From DASXMR01 sp036495525 (GTDB lineage Bacteria; Actinomycetota; Actinomycetes; Streptosporangiales; Streptosporangiaceae): a DNA stretch of 64,000 bases. This document shows, in pieces, positions 57,355 through 64,000 of this stretch. The stretch covers positions 1 through 64,000 of the forward strand of contig DASXMR010000100.1 of NCBI GenBank assembly GCA_036495525.1, written 5' to 3'. The position numbers and the translations under genes are program-made. Position 1 is the stretch's first letter, and the number at the start of each line of letters is the position of its first letter. Under the pieces are notes generated by a model, which did no database searches, had not been told where the DNA came from, and saw only the letters and a list, made by a program, of their open reading frames with translations.

Positions 57355-58524
57355 ATGACCGACCACAGCGACGCCCCTGACGACCAGGGCCTGGCAGAGT
57401 TCGAGATCGAGCGGCGCGGCTACAGCCGGCGGCAGGTCGACGAGATGGTGGCCAGGAGCCGCAGCCACGTCCACGAGCTGGAGGTCAGGCTCTCCCACGC
57501 GCTGGACCAGAACGAGCAGCTCAGGCTTGAGCTGTCCGCGGCCAGGCAGGCGTCGGAGGACAAGCCGAAGCACGAGGAGATCAGCGAGCGGGTCGGCCAG
57601 ATCCTGAAGCTCGCTGACGACGAGGCGAAGGCGCAGCGCAACCGGGCCAATGATGAGATCGGCAAGCTACGCGACGACGCCAGGCAGCAAGTCGAGCGGC
57701 TCCGCACCGAGGCCAAGCAGGACACCGACAAGGCCCGGGCCGACGCGCACGAGCAGGCCGAGCGCATGCTGACGGCGGCGAGGGAGCAGGCCGAGAGCTC
57801 GGTCGCGACTGCGCAGGCCGAGGCGGACAAGATGCACGCGGCCGCGACGAGCGAGGCCGAGCGGTCGGTGGCCGATGCCCACAAGCAGGCAGACACGGCA
57901 CTAAATACCGCCAAGGCGCAGGCAAAGCAGCAGCTTGACGACGCGACGGCGCGGGCGACGGCCATCCATGACGGTGCTGAGCGGCGGCTGAACCTGCTGA
58001 TGTCCCGGCATACCGAGGCGATCAGGCGGCTGACCGAGATCCGGGACGTGGTGACCACGCTGGTCGCCGGTGAGCAGTCCCGCGGCTCGCTGGAGGACGA
58101 GGTCAACCGGGCGGTCGCGAACCAGTCCGACGGCAAGTCGGCCAGCCAGCCGCCCGTCCGCAGGGTCCCCGATGGACGCCAGGTCACCGGCCCGGCGGCG
58201 CCAGCCACGGCGCGCACGGCAGCGGCTGGCGCACCCCAGGGCAGGCCGGCACCGGCCGCTCCGGCGCAGGCCGGGCAGGCGCAGGCCGGGCAGGCGGCCG
58301 GCCCGGCACAGGCCAGCCGGCCGGGCGGCCAGGGCGGCGCCGACCCGGGCGCCACGCAGCGATCCGAGGCGGCCAACGGAGCCGGCCTGGCAGCCCGTGG
58401 CGCCAGCCGCAGCGCCGGGCAGCCGCCGGCTGGCGCCAGGCTGCAGCCGGGCGGTCAGGAAGCCGGGACGCCAGCAGCTGGCGAGCAAGCCACCAGGGGG
58501 ACGCCAGCAGCCGGGCAGGACTAG
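57355..58524 (+). CDS. DivIVA-domain coiled-coil protein
   Basis: A 389-residue cytoskeleton-like protein. The N-terminal DivIVA motif is FEIERRGYSRRQVDEMVARS (about 18-37). A long coiled coil follows to about residue 225, rich in heptads such as ARADAHEQAERMLTAAREQA. Residues 226-265 look globular or helical (RRLTEIRDVVTTLVAGEQ). A disordered Ala/Gln/Gly/Pro tail of about 120 residues contains QAGQAQAGQA-type repeats. DivIVA relatives (Wag31, FilP, Scy) organise polar growth in actinobacteria. The exact partner is unknown. It is monocistronic. Confidence 0.88.
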   Translation: MTDHSDAPDDQGLAEFEIERRGYSRRQVDEMVARSRSHVHELEVRLSHALDQNEQLRLELSAARQASEDKPKHEEISERVGQILKLADDEAKAQRNRANDEIGKLRDDARQQVERLRTEAKQDTDKARADAHEQAERMLTAAREQAESSVATAQAEADKMHAAATSEAERSVADAHKQADTALNTAKAQAKQQLDDATARATAIHDGAERRLNLLMSRHTEAIRRLTEIRDVVTTLVAGEQSRGSLEDEVNRAVANQSDGKSASQPPVRRVPDGRQVTGPAAPATARTAAAGAPQGRPAPAAPAQAGQAQAGQAAGPAQASRPGGQGGADPGATQRSEAANGAGLAARGASRSAGQPPAGARLQPGGQEAGTPAAGEQATRGTPAAGQD

Positions 58525-58554
58525 GCACTGCCACCAGGCTGGCTGGCACGCCAG

Positions 58555-59505
58555 CTAGCGTGCGGCTGGCTCGGCGGGCAGGCTGTCGAGGCGGCGCAGG
58601 ATGACGCCCTCGCGCAGCGCCCACGGGCATACCTCGAGCTCGCCAAGGCTGAACAGGTCCATGGCCGCGTCGGCCACGATGGCACCGGCGACCAGCTGCG
58701 AGGCCCGGCCCTGCGACACGCCGGGCAGGCTGGCCCGCTCGGCGGCCGTCGTGCCGGCCAGCCGCTGGGCCAGGGCCGTGACGTCGGAGTGCCGCAGCGC
58801 GCGCCGCACGTACATGCCCTCGCTGGACGGCGCGGCGCCGCAGATCCTCGCGAGCTGGCGGAATGTCTTCGAGGTGGCGACCGCGTGATGCGGCGGTCCG
58901 TCGCCGAGCAGCGGCCCGGCGGTGGCGGCGATCTCCGCCCTGACGTGCTTGCGCAGCCGCCGCAGCTCGTCGGCCGACGGCGGATCACCGACGAGCCAGT
59001 CCCTGGTCAGCCGGTTCGCGCCGAGCGGCAGCGAGACGGCCGCCGCGGGCACCTCGTCGTACCCCGCTGCTATCTCCAGCGAGCCCCCGCCGATGTCCAC
59101 GACCAGCAGCCGGCCAGCTGACCAGCCGAACCAGCGCCGGGCAGCGAGGAACGTCAGCCGCGACTCGTCGGCACCTGGCAGCACCCTGATGCTGACATTC
59201 GTCTCTTCCGCGATCCAGCTGAGCAGCTCGTCCCCGTTAGCCGCGTCGCGCACGGCCGACGTCGCGAACGCGAGCAGCTCATGCACGCCCTTGTCCTCGG
59301 CTATCCGCAGCGCGTCGTGCACGAAGGCGCGCAGCTGTACCGCGCACTCGCTAGTCAGCCGGTTCTGCCCGTCCAGGTGGTCGCCGAGGTGCAGTTCCGC
59401 CTTGTGCTTGAACGCCGGGATGGGCCGGGCGCCCTGGTGCGCGTCCACCACGAGCAGGTGCACGGTGTTCGATCCCACATCCAGGACGCCAAGTCGCATA
59501 CCCAT
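58555..59505 (-). CDS. Ppx/GppA family phosphatase
   Basis: A 316-residue member of the ASKHA fold that hydrolyses polyphosphate or pppGpp. Motifs are LGVLDVGSNTVHLLVVDA (phosphate 1), ELLAFATSAVRDAANG, the glutamate region VLPGADESRL and LLVVDIGGGSLEIA (phosphate 2). The length is that of the short actinobacterial Ppx1/Ppx2 type, lacking the C-terminal HD-like domain. The ATG codes for MGMRLGVLD. Converges on the DivIVA-like gene. Confidence 0.94.
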   Translation of the reverse strand: MGMRLGVLDVGSNTVHLLVVDAHQGARPIPAFKHKAELHLGDHLDGQNRLTSECAVQLRAFVHDALRIAEDKGVHELLAFATSAVRDAANGDELLSWIAEETNVSIRVLPGADESRLTFLAARRWFGWSAGRLLVVDIGGGSLEIAAGYDEVPAAAVSLPLGANRLTRDWLVGDPPSADELRRLRKHVRAEIAATAGPLLGDGPPHHAVATSKTFRQLARICGAAPSSEGMYVRRALRHSDVTALAQRLAGTTAAERASLPGVSQGRASQLVAGAIVADAAMDLFSLGELEVCPWALREGVILRRLDSLPAEPAAR

Positions 59506-59658
59506 GACGCTAATCGACGGCCGGGCAAGTCGCGCTCACCAAGTGCCGTCGGCGCCGCCGGGACCGCTGCCTGACCGGCTGGCCGGCGAAACAGCCGGCC
59601 ACCGGCGCAGCGGTATGTTCGGCCTATAACCCAGCGTCCAGCTCCGATGGAGACCGCG

Positions 59659-60411
59659 ATGACCGACAATCCGGCAGGCGCCGTCCGGGTCGAGCCGAGC
59701 CGCAAGCGAGTACGCGCCTACCTGGCCGGCGAGCTGGTCGCCGACACCCGCAGCCCGCTGCTGGTCTGGGAATGGCCCTACTACCCGACCTACTACCTGC
59801 CGGCCGCCGATATCCGGGCCGAGCTGATCAACTCCGGCACCACCGCTACGCACGACGTGCTCGGCGAGGCCGAGCTGCTCAACGTCAAGGTCGCCACCGC
59901 TATGGCTGAGCACGCTGCGCGCCGCTACCGTGACTGCCCGGTAGCGGGGCTAAGCGACGCCGTGACCTTCGAATGGCAGGCGATGAGCGAGTGGTTCGAG
60001 GAGGACGAGCCGGTCTACACGCATGCCCGTAATCCGTACGCCAGAGTGGACATCCTGGCCAGCACCCGCCACGTGCGGGTCGAAGTCGACGGCGTCACCA
60101 TCGCCGAGTCACGCCAGCCGCGGATCCTGTTCGAAACCGGATTGCCGCCGCGGTACTACCTGCCGCTGACCGACGTGCGGATGGACCTCCTGCACTCGTC
60201 GGCGACCCAGACCCACTGCCCGTACAAGGGCACGGCCGAATACTGGTCGGTCAACGTCGGGCAGGCGCTGCACCAGGACGTCGTCTGGATCTACCGGACC
60301 CCGCTGCCGGAGAGCCAGAAGGTCGCCGGGCTTGCCTGCTTCTACGACGAGAAGGTCGACGTCTTCATCGACGGTGAACGGCAGGACAGGCCGCAGACGC
60401 CGTTCAGCTGA
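59659..60411 (+). CDS. DUF427 domain protein (two repeats)
   Basis: A 250-residue protein with two DUF427 beta-folds: VRAYLAGELVADTRSPLLVWEWPYYPTYYLPAADI and VRVEVDGVTIAESRQPRILFETGLPPRYYLPLTDV, the second continuing with THCPYKGTAEYWSV. The family is related to a fungal-type small enzyme fold of unknown activity. The ATG at 59659 follows GGAG by six bases; an ATG four codons earlier is also possible. Its stop lies inside the palindrome TCAGCTGA, which also encodes the stop of the convergent dipeptidase. Confidence 0.92.
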   Translation: MTDNPAGAVRVEPSRKRVRAYLAGELVADTRSPLLVWEWPYYPTYYLPAADIRAELINSGTTATHDVLGEAELLNVKVATAMAEHAARRYRDCPVAGLSDAVTFEWQAMSEWFEEDEPVYTHARNPYARVDILASTRHVRVEVDGVTIAESRQPRILFETGLPPRYYLPLTDVRMDLLHSSATQTHCPYKGTAEYWSVNVGQALHQDVVWIYRTPLPESQKVAGLACFYDEKVDVFIDGERQDRPQTPFS

Positions 60412-61645
60412 CCTCGGCCGGCAGCCGGGCCGCCGATGGCTCGTGGCTGGCCGACAGCTCGCGCGCGGCGGCCTCGGCTTCGCCTAGTACCCGCAGCACG
60501 TTGCCGCTCGTCAGCGCCCCGCAGTCGGCCTCGCTCCAGCCCCGGCTGAGCAGCTCGGCGACCAGCGCGGGATAGCACGAGACGTCCGACAGGCCCATGG
60601 GCAGCATGTCGGTGCCGTCGAAGTCGCCGCCGAGGCCGACGTGCGCGGCACCGGCGACGTCCCGCACGTGCTCGACGTGATCGGCGACCTGCGCGAGGGT
60701 GGCCGCTGGCCGGGGATGGTGCTGGCTGAACTCGTCGCGCACCGCAGCGTGGTCGGCAAAGCTCCTCGGGTCGAGCCCGCGCCGCCCGACCTCCTCGCCG
60801 AGTGCCTGGTCCCAGTCCCGGCAAGCCTGCGAGACGAACGCGGGCACGAAGGTGACCATGCAGACGCCGCCGTTCCCCGGCAGCAGCGCGAGCACGTCAT
60901 CGGGCACGTTCCGCGGGTGATCGCAGATCGCCCGCGCAGAGGAGTGGGAGAAGATCACCGGAGCCGCCGCCTCGTCGATCGCGTCACGCATCGTCCCTGC
61001 CGACACGTGCGAGAGGTCGACGAGCATGCCGAGCCGCTGCATCTCCGCCACCACCGCGCGGCCGAAGCCGGTCAGCCCGCCGGCCGCCTGCTCATCGGTC
61101 GCCGAGTCGGCCCACGGGGTGTTGCGGTTGTGGGTCAGCGTCAGGTACCTGACCCCGAGCGCGTAAAGCGCGCGCAGCGTGCCCATGGACGACGCGATGG
61201 AGTGACCGCCCTCAGCGCCGAGCAGCGAGGCGATCTTGCCGCTGGCGATGATCCGGCGCACATCGTCCGCGGTCAGGGCCAGCTCCAGCGCGGCCGGATG
61301 CCGGCTTATCAGCTCGCGCACCAGGTCGATCTGCTCCAGCGTGGTGGCGACCGCGGCGTCGCCGGCCAGCTCGGCCGGCACGAAGACCGACCAGAACTGG
61401 GCGCCGACTCCGCCGGAGGCGAGCCGGGGCAGGTCGGTGTGGGTGAAGTCGAGGTGCGCCGCGATGTCAGCCTGCGCCGGACTGGCCGCACCCGACGAGC
61501 GCAGCGCCCAGGCCAGGTCGTTGTGCCCGTCGAACACCGGAGAGCGCCGCAGCAGGGCCCTGGCGGCCACGAGACTGGCCCCCTCGCCCGGCTGAGCCTG
61601 GCCGAGCCCGGCCGGGCTCGCTGATGATGCTGGATTAGTCGCCAT
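60404..61645 (-). CDS. Membrane dipeptidase (renal dipeptidase family)
   Basis: A 413-residue M19-family dinuclear zinc peptidase. Metal-binding motifs are FDGHNDLAWAL near residue 39, the bridging Glu in SLLGAEGGHSI, LTHNRNTPW, VDLSHVS and IFSHSSARAICDHPRN. HVGLGGDFDGTDMLP comes near the C-terminal part. It lacks a signal peptide, so it is probably cytoplasmic despite the family name. It cleaves dipeptides, including those with D-residues. The coding ends overlap by eight bases with DUF427. Confidence 0.94.
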   Translation of the reverse strand: MATNPASSASPAGLGQAQPGEGASLVAARALLRRSPVFDGHNDLAWALRSSGAASPAQADIAAHLDFTHTDLPRLASGGVGAQFWSVFVPAELAGDAAVATTLEQIDLVRELISRHPAALELALTADDVRRIIASGKIASLLGAEGGHSIASSMGTLRALYALGVRYLTLTHNRNTPWADSATDEQAAGGLTGFGRAVVAEMQRLGMLVDLSHVSAGTMRDAIDEAAAPVIFSHSSARAICDHPRNVPDDVLALLPGNGGVCMVTFVPAFVSQACRDWDQALGEEVGRRGLDPRSFADHAAVRDEFSQHHPRPAATLAQVADHVEHVRDVAGAAHVGLGGDFDGTDMLPMGLSDVSCYPALVAELLSRGWSEADCGALTSGNVLRVLGEAEAAARELSASHEPSAARLPAEVS

Positions 61646-62141
61646 TGACCTAGCTTACGAAGATCGTTTGGGCTTGGCAGCATAAAGGTCTGCCGGTGAG
61701 CCGGGGGCGTATGCAAGAGTGTGCCGTTATGAAACAGTGCCGCCAGGTCAGTAAGCCTCCTGGCGGGCTTGAAGCGGTGGTTTCCTGCGGTGCGAGCGGC
61801 GCGGGGCGGCGGCCGGCCGGAGCGAGAGCGGCCACCGGTGCGGCGGCGCTCTCCTTAGCCAGCGCGAGCGGCGGTGCCGCAACACTCTGCTTACCGACGG
61901 TTCAGTCATGCCGGAAATACGGCCCAGCCCGGCCGGGCGGCCGGCTGCGCTGGCTCATTCCGGCATACCTGAGCATAAAAGGCGCTGCTGTGGAAACCTG
62001 GAAATGCGCAGATCAGGGGCCTGCGCTGGAAAGCCGAGCCGAGGCGTTCACAGGCGCGTCCAAGCGACATGCAGCCGCGGCGAACTTCCGCCGTCAGCGA
62101 GGCGGTCAGGCGGCCGCGGCTGCTCCAGGGGAGGGGGCCGC
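61646..62141. other. Gene-free stretch between the dipeptidase and the four-helix membrane protein
   Basis: About 500 bases between divergent genes. Long reading frames cross it, but none has actinobacterial codon bias or a ribosome site apart from the one at 62.14 kb. It contains an AT-richer patch (61640-61740) that probably carries the dipeptidase promoter. I see no clear repeat or RNA. Confidence 0.5.
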
Positions 62142-62591
62142 ATGGGCGTGATCGCGCTGATCACGTGGATCATTACCGCCTCGGGCGGGTTGTTCCTGCT
62201 CGCGATCTGGCTGATCGAGTATGACCGGGAGTTTCAGACCGCCGCCGCCACCCGGCTTCCGGTGCCGGTCCTCGTCTCGCACGTGCTGCTGGCGCTCACC
62301 GGCCTGGTCGTCTGGTCTGTCTACCTGGTAGCCGACATTGCCCGGCTCGCCTGGCTGGCTGGCGTCATGCTGCTGCTGGTCGCCATGCTCGGCCTGGTCA
62401 TGGCCGTGCGCTGGATCGGCGTGTACCGGACGTTCACCACCGCGAGGATCCGCCAGCCAGCCGGGGATGCACCAGGCAGCCGGGCGGTTGCGCCGCCAGA
62501 GCGTAACTTCCCGGTGCCGGTCGTCATCGGCCATGGCGTATTCGCCGTGGTCACACTGCTGCTGGTGCTGCTCACGGCGCTGCGCGCCTAG
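62142..62591 (+). CDS. Four-helix membrane protein of unknown function
   Basis: A 149-residue integral membrane protein with four predicted helices: IALITWIITASGGLFLLAIWL, VLVSHVLLALTGLVVWSVYLVA, LAGVMLLLVAMLGLVMAVRW and VVIGHGVFAVVTLLLVLLTAL. Helices two and four are similar (PVPVLVSHVLLA versus PVPVVIGHGVFA) and each has one His near its start, so heme or metal binding is conceivable. A Gly-rich ribosome site (GGGGAGGGGG) precedes the ATG; an upstream in-frame extension of 78 codons is rejected. It lies 56 bases before lgt and may be co-transcribed. Confidence 0.78.
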   Translation: MGVIALITWIITASGGLFLLAIWLIEYDREFQTAAATRLPVPVLVSHVLLALTGLVVWSVYLVADIARLAWLAGVMLLLVAMLGLVMAVRWIGVYRTFTTARIRQPAGDAPGSRAVAPPERNFPVPVVIGHGVFAVVTLLLVLLTALRA

Positions 62592-62647
62592 CCACGACAG
62601 CGCAGCGCGCCGACCGGGCGGCCGGCTGCCCGGCTACTCTTGGCTAC

Positions 62648-63577
62648 GTGACTATGTCGCATCCGATCCCCCCGCTGAGCTTCCTGCCGAGCCCGGCGGA
62701 CAAGGGCTTCCACCTCGGCCCGCTTGACGTGCACTACTACGGGCTGATGTACGTGATCGGCATCACCCTCGCGGTGATCATCACGCAGCGGCGCTGGCGG
62801 GCGGCCGGCGGGGATCCGGCGCTGGTCGGCGACGTCGCCACCTGGGCGGTCCCGGCTGGCATCATCGGCGGCCGGATCTACTTCGACATCACCACGCCGT
62901 TCGACATCCGGCCGCACGAGTGGTGGGGCGTCTTCGCGGTGTGGAACGGCGGGCTCGGGGTGTGGGGCGGCATCGCCGCCGGCGTAGCCGTGGGCATCTG
63001 GCGAGTGCATCGCGCAGGCGCTGACTGGCGGGTGATGGCGAACGCGGTGGCCCCGGCGCTGCTGGTGGCGCAGGCCGTCGGCCGGCTCGGCAACTACTTC
63101 AACCAGGAGCTGTACGGCAAGCCGACGAGCCTGCCATGGGGCCTGGAGATCTCCCCGGCGAACCGGGTGGCCGGCTACACCCAGTTCCGGACCTACCAGC
63201 CGTCGTTCCTCTACGAGCTGATCTTTGACCTGGCGCTCGCCGCGGTGCTGGTGTGGCTCGGCCACCACCGCCGGATCCGGCCACCGGGCCTGCTCGCCCT
63301 CTACGTGGCCGGCTACTCGGCTTACCGGATCTTCGAGGAGTTCATCAGGATCGACTCCTCGGCTCACTTCCTTGGACTGCGCCTCAATTCCTACATCGCG
63401 ATCGCGGGGACCATCGGGGGGCTGTGCTGGTTCGCCTACACCCAGCGCGCTGGCCGCCGGGCCGCCCCGGCAGCCGACAGCACCGAGCCGGACAAGCCGG
63501 TCGCTGGCGAGCTGCCAGCTGCGCAGCCGGCCGACGGCCAGCCAGCCCGCTCACCAGGTCCGGCCAGCGAGCGATGA
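62648..63577 (+). CDS. lgt: Prolipoprotein diacylglyceryl transferase
   Basis: Lgt attaches diacylglycerol to the lipobox Cys of secreted lipoproteins (here candidates include ResA, PstS and the small lipoprotein at 25.4 kb). The 309-residue polytopic protein has LGPLDVHYYGLMYVIG, then WNGGLGVWGGIAAG. The signature LVAQAVGRLGNYFNQELYG contains the essential Arg and Asn. YEFLxx-like FLYELIFDLALA and the C-terminal RIFEEFIRIDSS complete it. A disordered tail of about 45 residues follows. The GTG at 62648 is two codons before an ATG that could also serve. Confidence 0.95.
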   Translation: MTMSHPIPPLSFLPSPADKGFHLGPLDVHYYGLMYVIGITLAVIITQRRWRAAGGDPALVGDVATWAVPAGIIGGRIYFDITTPFDIRPHEWWGVFAVWNGGLGVWGGIAAGVAVGIWRVHRAGADWRVMANAVAPALLVAQAVGRLGNYFNQELYGKPTSLPWGLEISPANRVAGYTQFRTYQPSFLYELIFDLALAAVLVWLGHHRRIRPPGLLALYVAGYSAYRIFEEFIRIDSSAHFLGLRLNSYIAIAGTIGGLCWFAYTQRAGRRAAPAADSTEPDKPVAGELPAAQPADGQPARSPGPASER

Positions 63578-63594
63578 CCGAGCGCGGCCGTCGT

Positions 63595-63634
63595 CACGCC
63601 TGACCAGTCAGGGTCGGCACGCCTGACCAGTCAG
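63595..63634. repeat. 17-bp direct repeat after lgt
   Basis: CACGCCTGACCAGTCAG occurs at 63595-63611 and again at 63618-63634 (period 23). Each copy contains the small dyad TGAC-CA-GTCA. It lies between the convergent ends of lgt and the last gene and may act as a bidirectional terminator or be a recent duplication. Confidence 0.7.
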
Positions 63635-63635
63635 C

Positions 63636-64000
63636 TCAGCCGTGCGTGCTCTCCTCCGGCTCCTGGTACCAGCGAACCCGGTCACCCAGCCGTGCCCGCA
63701 TTTTCCAGCGTCGTGACTTCGGCACCTGCTCGGCTGCCGCGGTGAGCGCAGCGGCCTGGTCGGCCGGGTCGTAGGCGGCACCGGCCGGCACTAGCCGCTC
63801 GCCCTGCTCGGCGACGAGCTCGCCGATCCTGGCCAGGTTCATGGTCACCGTGCGCCACCAGCCCCAGTCCTCGGCCATCACCGGCCGGAACGCATCCAGC
63901 GAGATCGTTCCCGGCTCGCTGCCAGCCCGCACCGGGTAGGCAGCGAGCAGGTAGACCGCATCCCGCACGTCCTTCTCGTTCAGCTTGAAGACCTGCAGCT
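63636..64000 (-). CDS. C-terminal part of an uncharacterised protein, 5' end beyond the window
   Basis: The frame is open to base 64000, so the 121 visible residues are a C-terminal portion; an internal ATG exists but the similarity-like text continues upstream (LQVFKLNEKDVRDAVYLLAA). The phrase FKLNEKDVRDAVYLL is of a kind seen at the end of minimal nucleotidyltransferase-like proteins, which is a weak hint only. The rest is soluble and helical, with WGWWRTVTMNLARIGELVAEQ. Nothing more can be said without the missing 5' part. Confidence 0.6.
   Translation of the reverse strand, partial: LQVFKLNEKDVRDAVYLLAAYPVRAGSEPGTISLDAFRPVMAEDWGWWRTVTMNLARIGELVAEQGERLVPAGAAYDPADQAAALTAAAEQVPKSRRWKMRARLGDRVRWYQEPEESTHG

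Noticed and set aside
61696..62151. 151-codon plus-strand frame upstream of the four-helix membrane gene
   Set aside because: No ribosome site, no codon bias, and it overlaps the true start of the membrane protein gene in another frame.

Overview
The window is a stretch of a very GC-rich actinobacterial chromosome (class Actinomycetes). GC-ending codons dominate, and there are many GTG and some TTG starts. Marker genes agree: mycothiol synthase (mshD), GlnR, Rex, the MurT/GatD lipid II amidation pair, the 32-residue bS22/AURKAIP1-type ribosomal protein, DUF1416 beside a rhodanese, and a DivIVA-like coiled-coil protein. Gene order resembles that of Streptomyces and relatives, but I cannot place a genus. 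No rRNA, tRNA, CRISPR array, prophage or transposase is visible.

Layout. 0-7.4 kb (minus strand): cytochrome c maturation genes ccsB (cut by the window edge), resB and resA, with no ccdA between resA and resB; then a histidine phosphatase, two unrecognised genes, hemL and a stand-alone prim-pol. 7.7-10.5 kb: a large AAA-LuxR regulator. 10.7-16.7 kb: a tightly coupled rex-hemA-hemC-hemD fusion-hemB heme operon, with a Rex operator in front of rex. 16.8-21.4 kb: glutaredoxin, a membrane protein fused to a monooxygenase-like domain, an HAD-IB phosphatase, an acyltransferase, bS22 and a small HTH protein. 21.9-25.7 kb: a probable insertion holding arsR, a questin-oxidase-like gene, a large secreted protein and a lipoprotein. 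25.8-29.8 kb: proC, GNAT, proline dehydrogenase, ygfZ and a Fur-family regulator. 29.8-30.1 kb: a short independent transcription unit whose Shine-Dalgarno region pairs with almost the whole 16S 3' tail. 30.2-35.3 kb: nitrobindin-like protein, phosphotransferase, HAD phosphatase, DsrE protein and gatD-murT.

35.3-46.4 kb is the least understood part. It has a 1026-aa HerA-type ATPase with a small GntR regulator and a divergent unknown gene. A second operon (GntR-UTRA, a polytopic protein with a broken Walker A, and a two-TM protein with VirD4/TraD-like C-terminal features and a Ser/Thr/Gly-rich insert) lies 3-8 kb away. PhzF and an atypical SDR sit between. I read these as parts of an uncharacterised membrane-anchored pumping or coupling complex. 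This is inference from sequence alone.

46.4-50.7 kb: the high-affinity phosphate transporter in the order pstB-pstS-pstC-pstA, preceded by four 11-nt direct repeats that look like PhoP (PHO) boxes. 50.8-54 kb: DUF1416, sulfurtransferase, an ECF sigma/anti-sigma pair and a MoaD-like protein. 54-64 kb: glnR, mshD, a small protein, gamma-carbonic-anhydrase-like protein, DivIVA-like protein, Ppx/GppA, DUF427, dipeptidase, a four-helix membrane protein, lgt and the 3' part of a further gene. Several regulators here read redox state (Rex), phosphate (PHO boxes), nitrogen (GlnR) and metals (Fur, ArsR).
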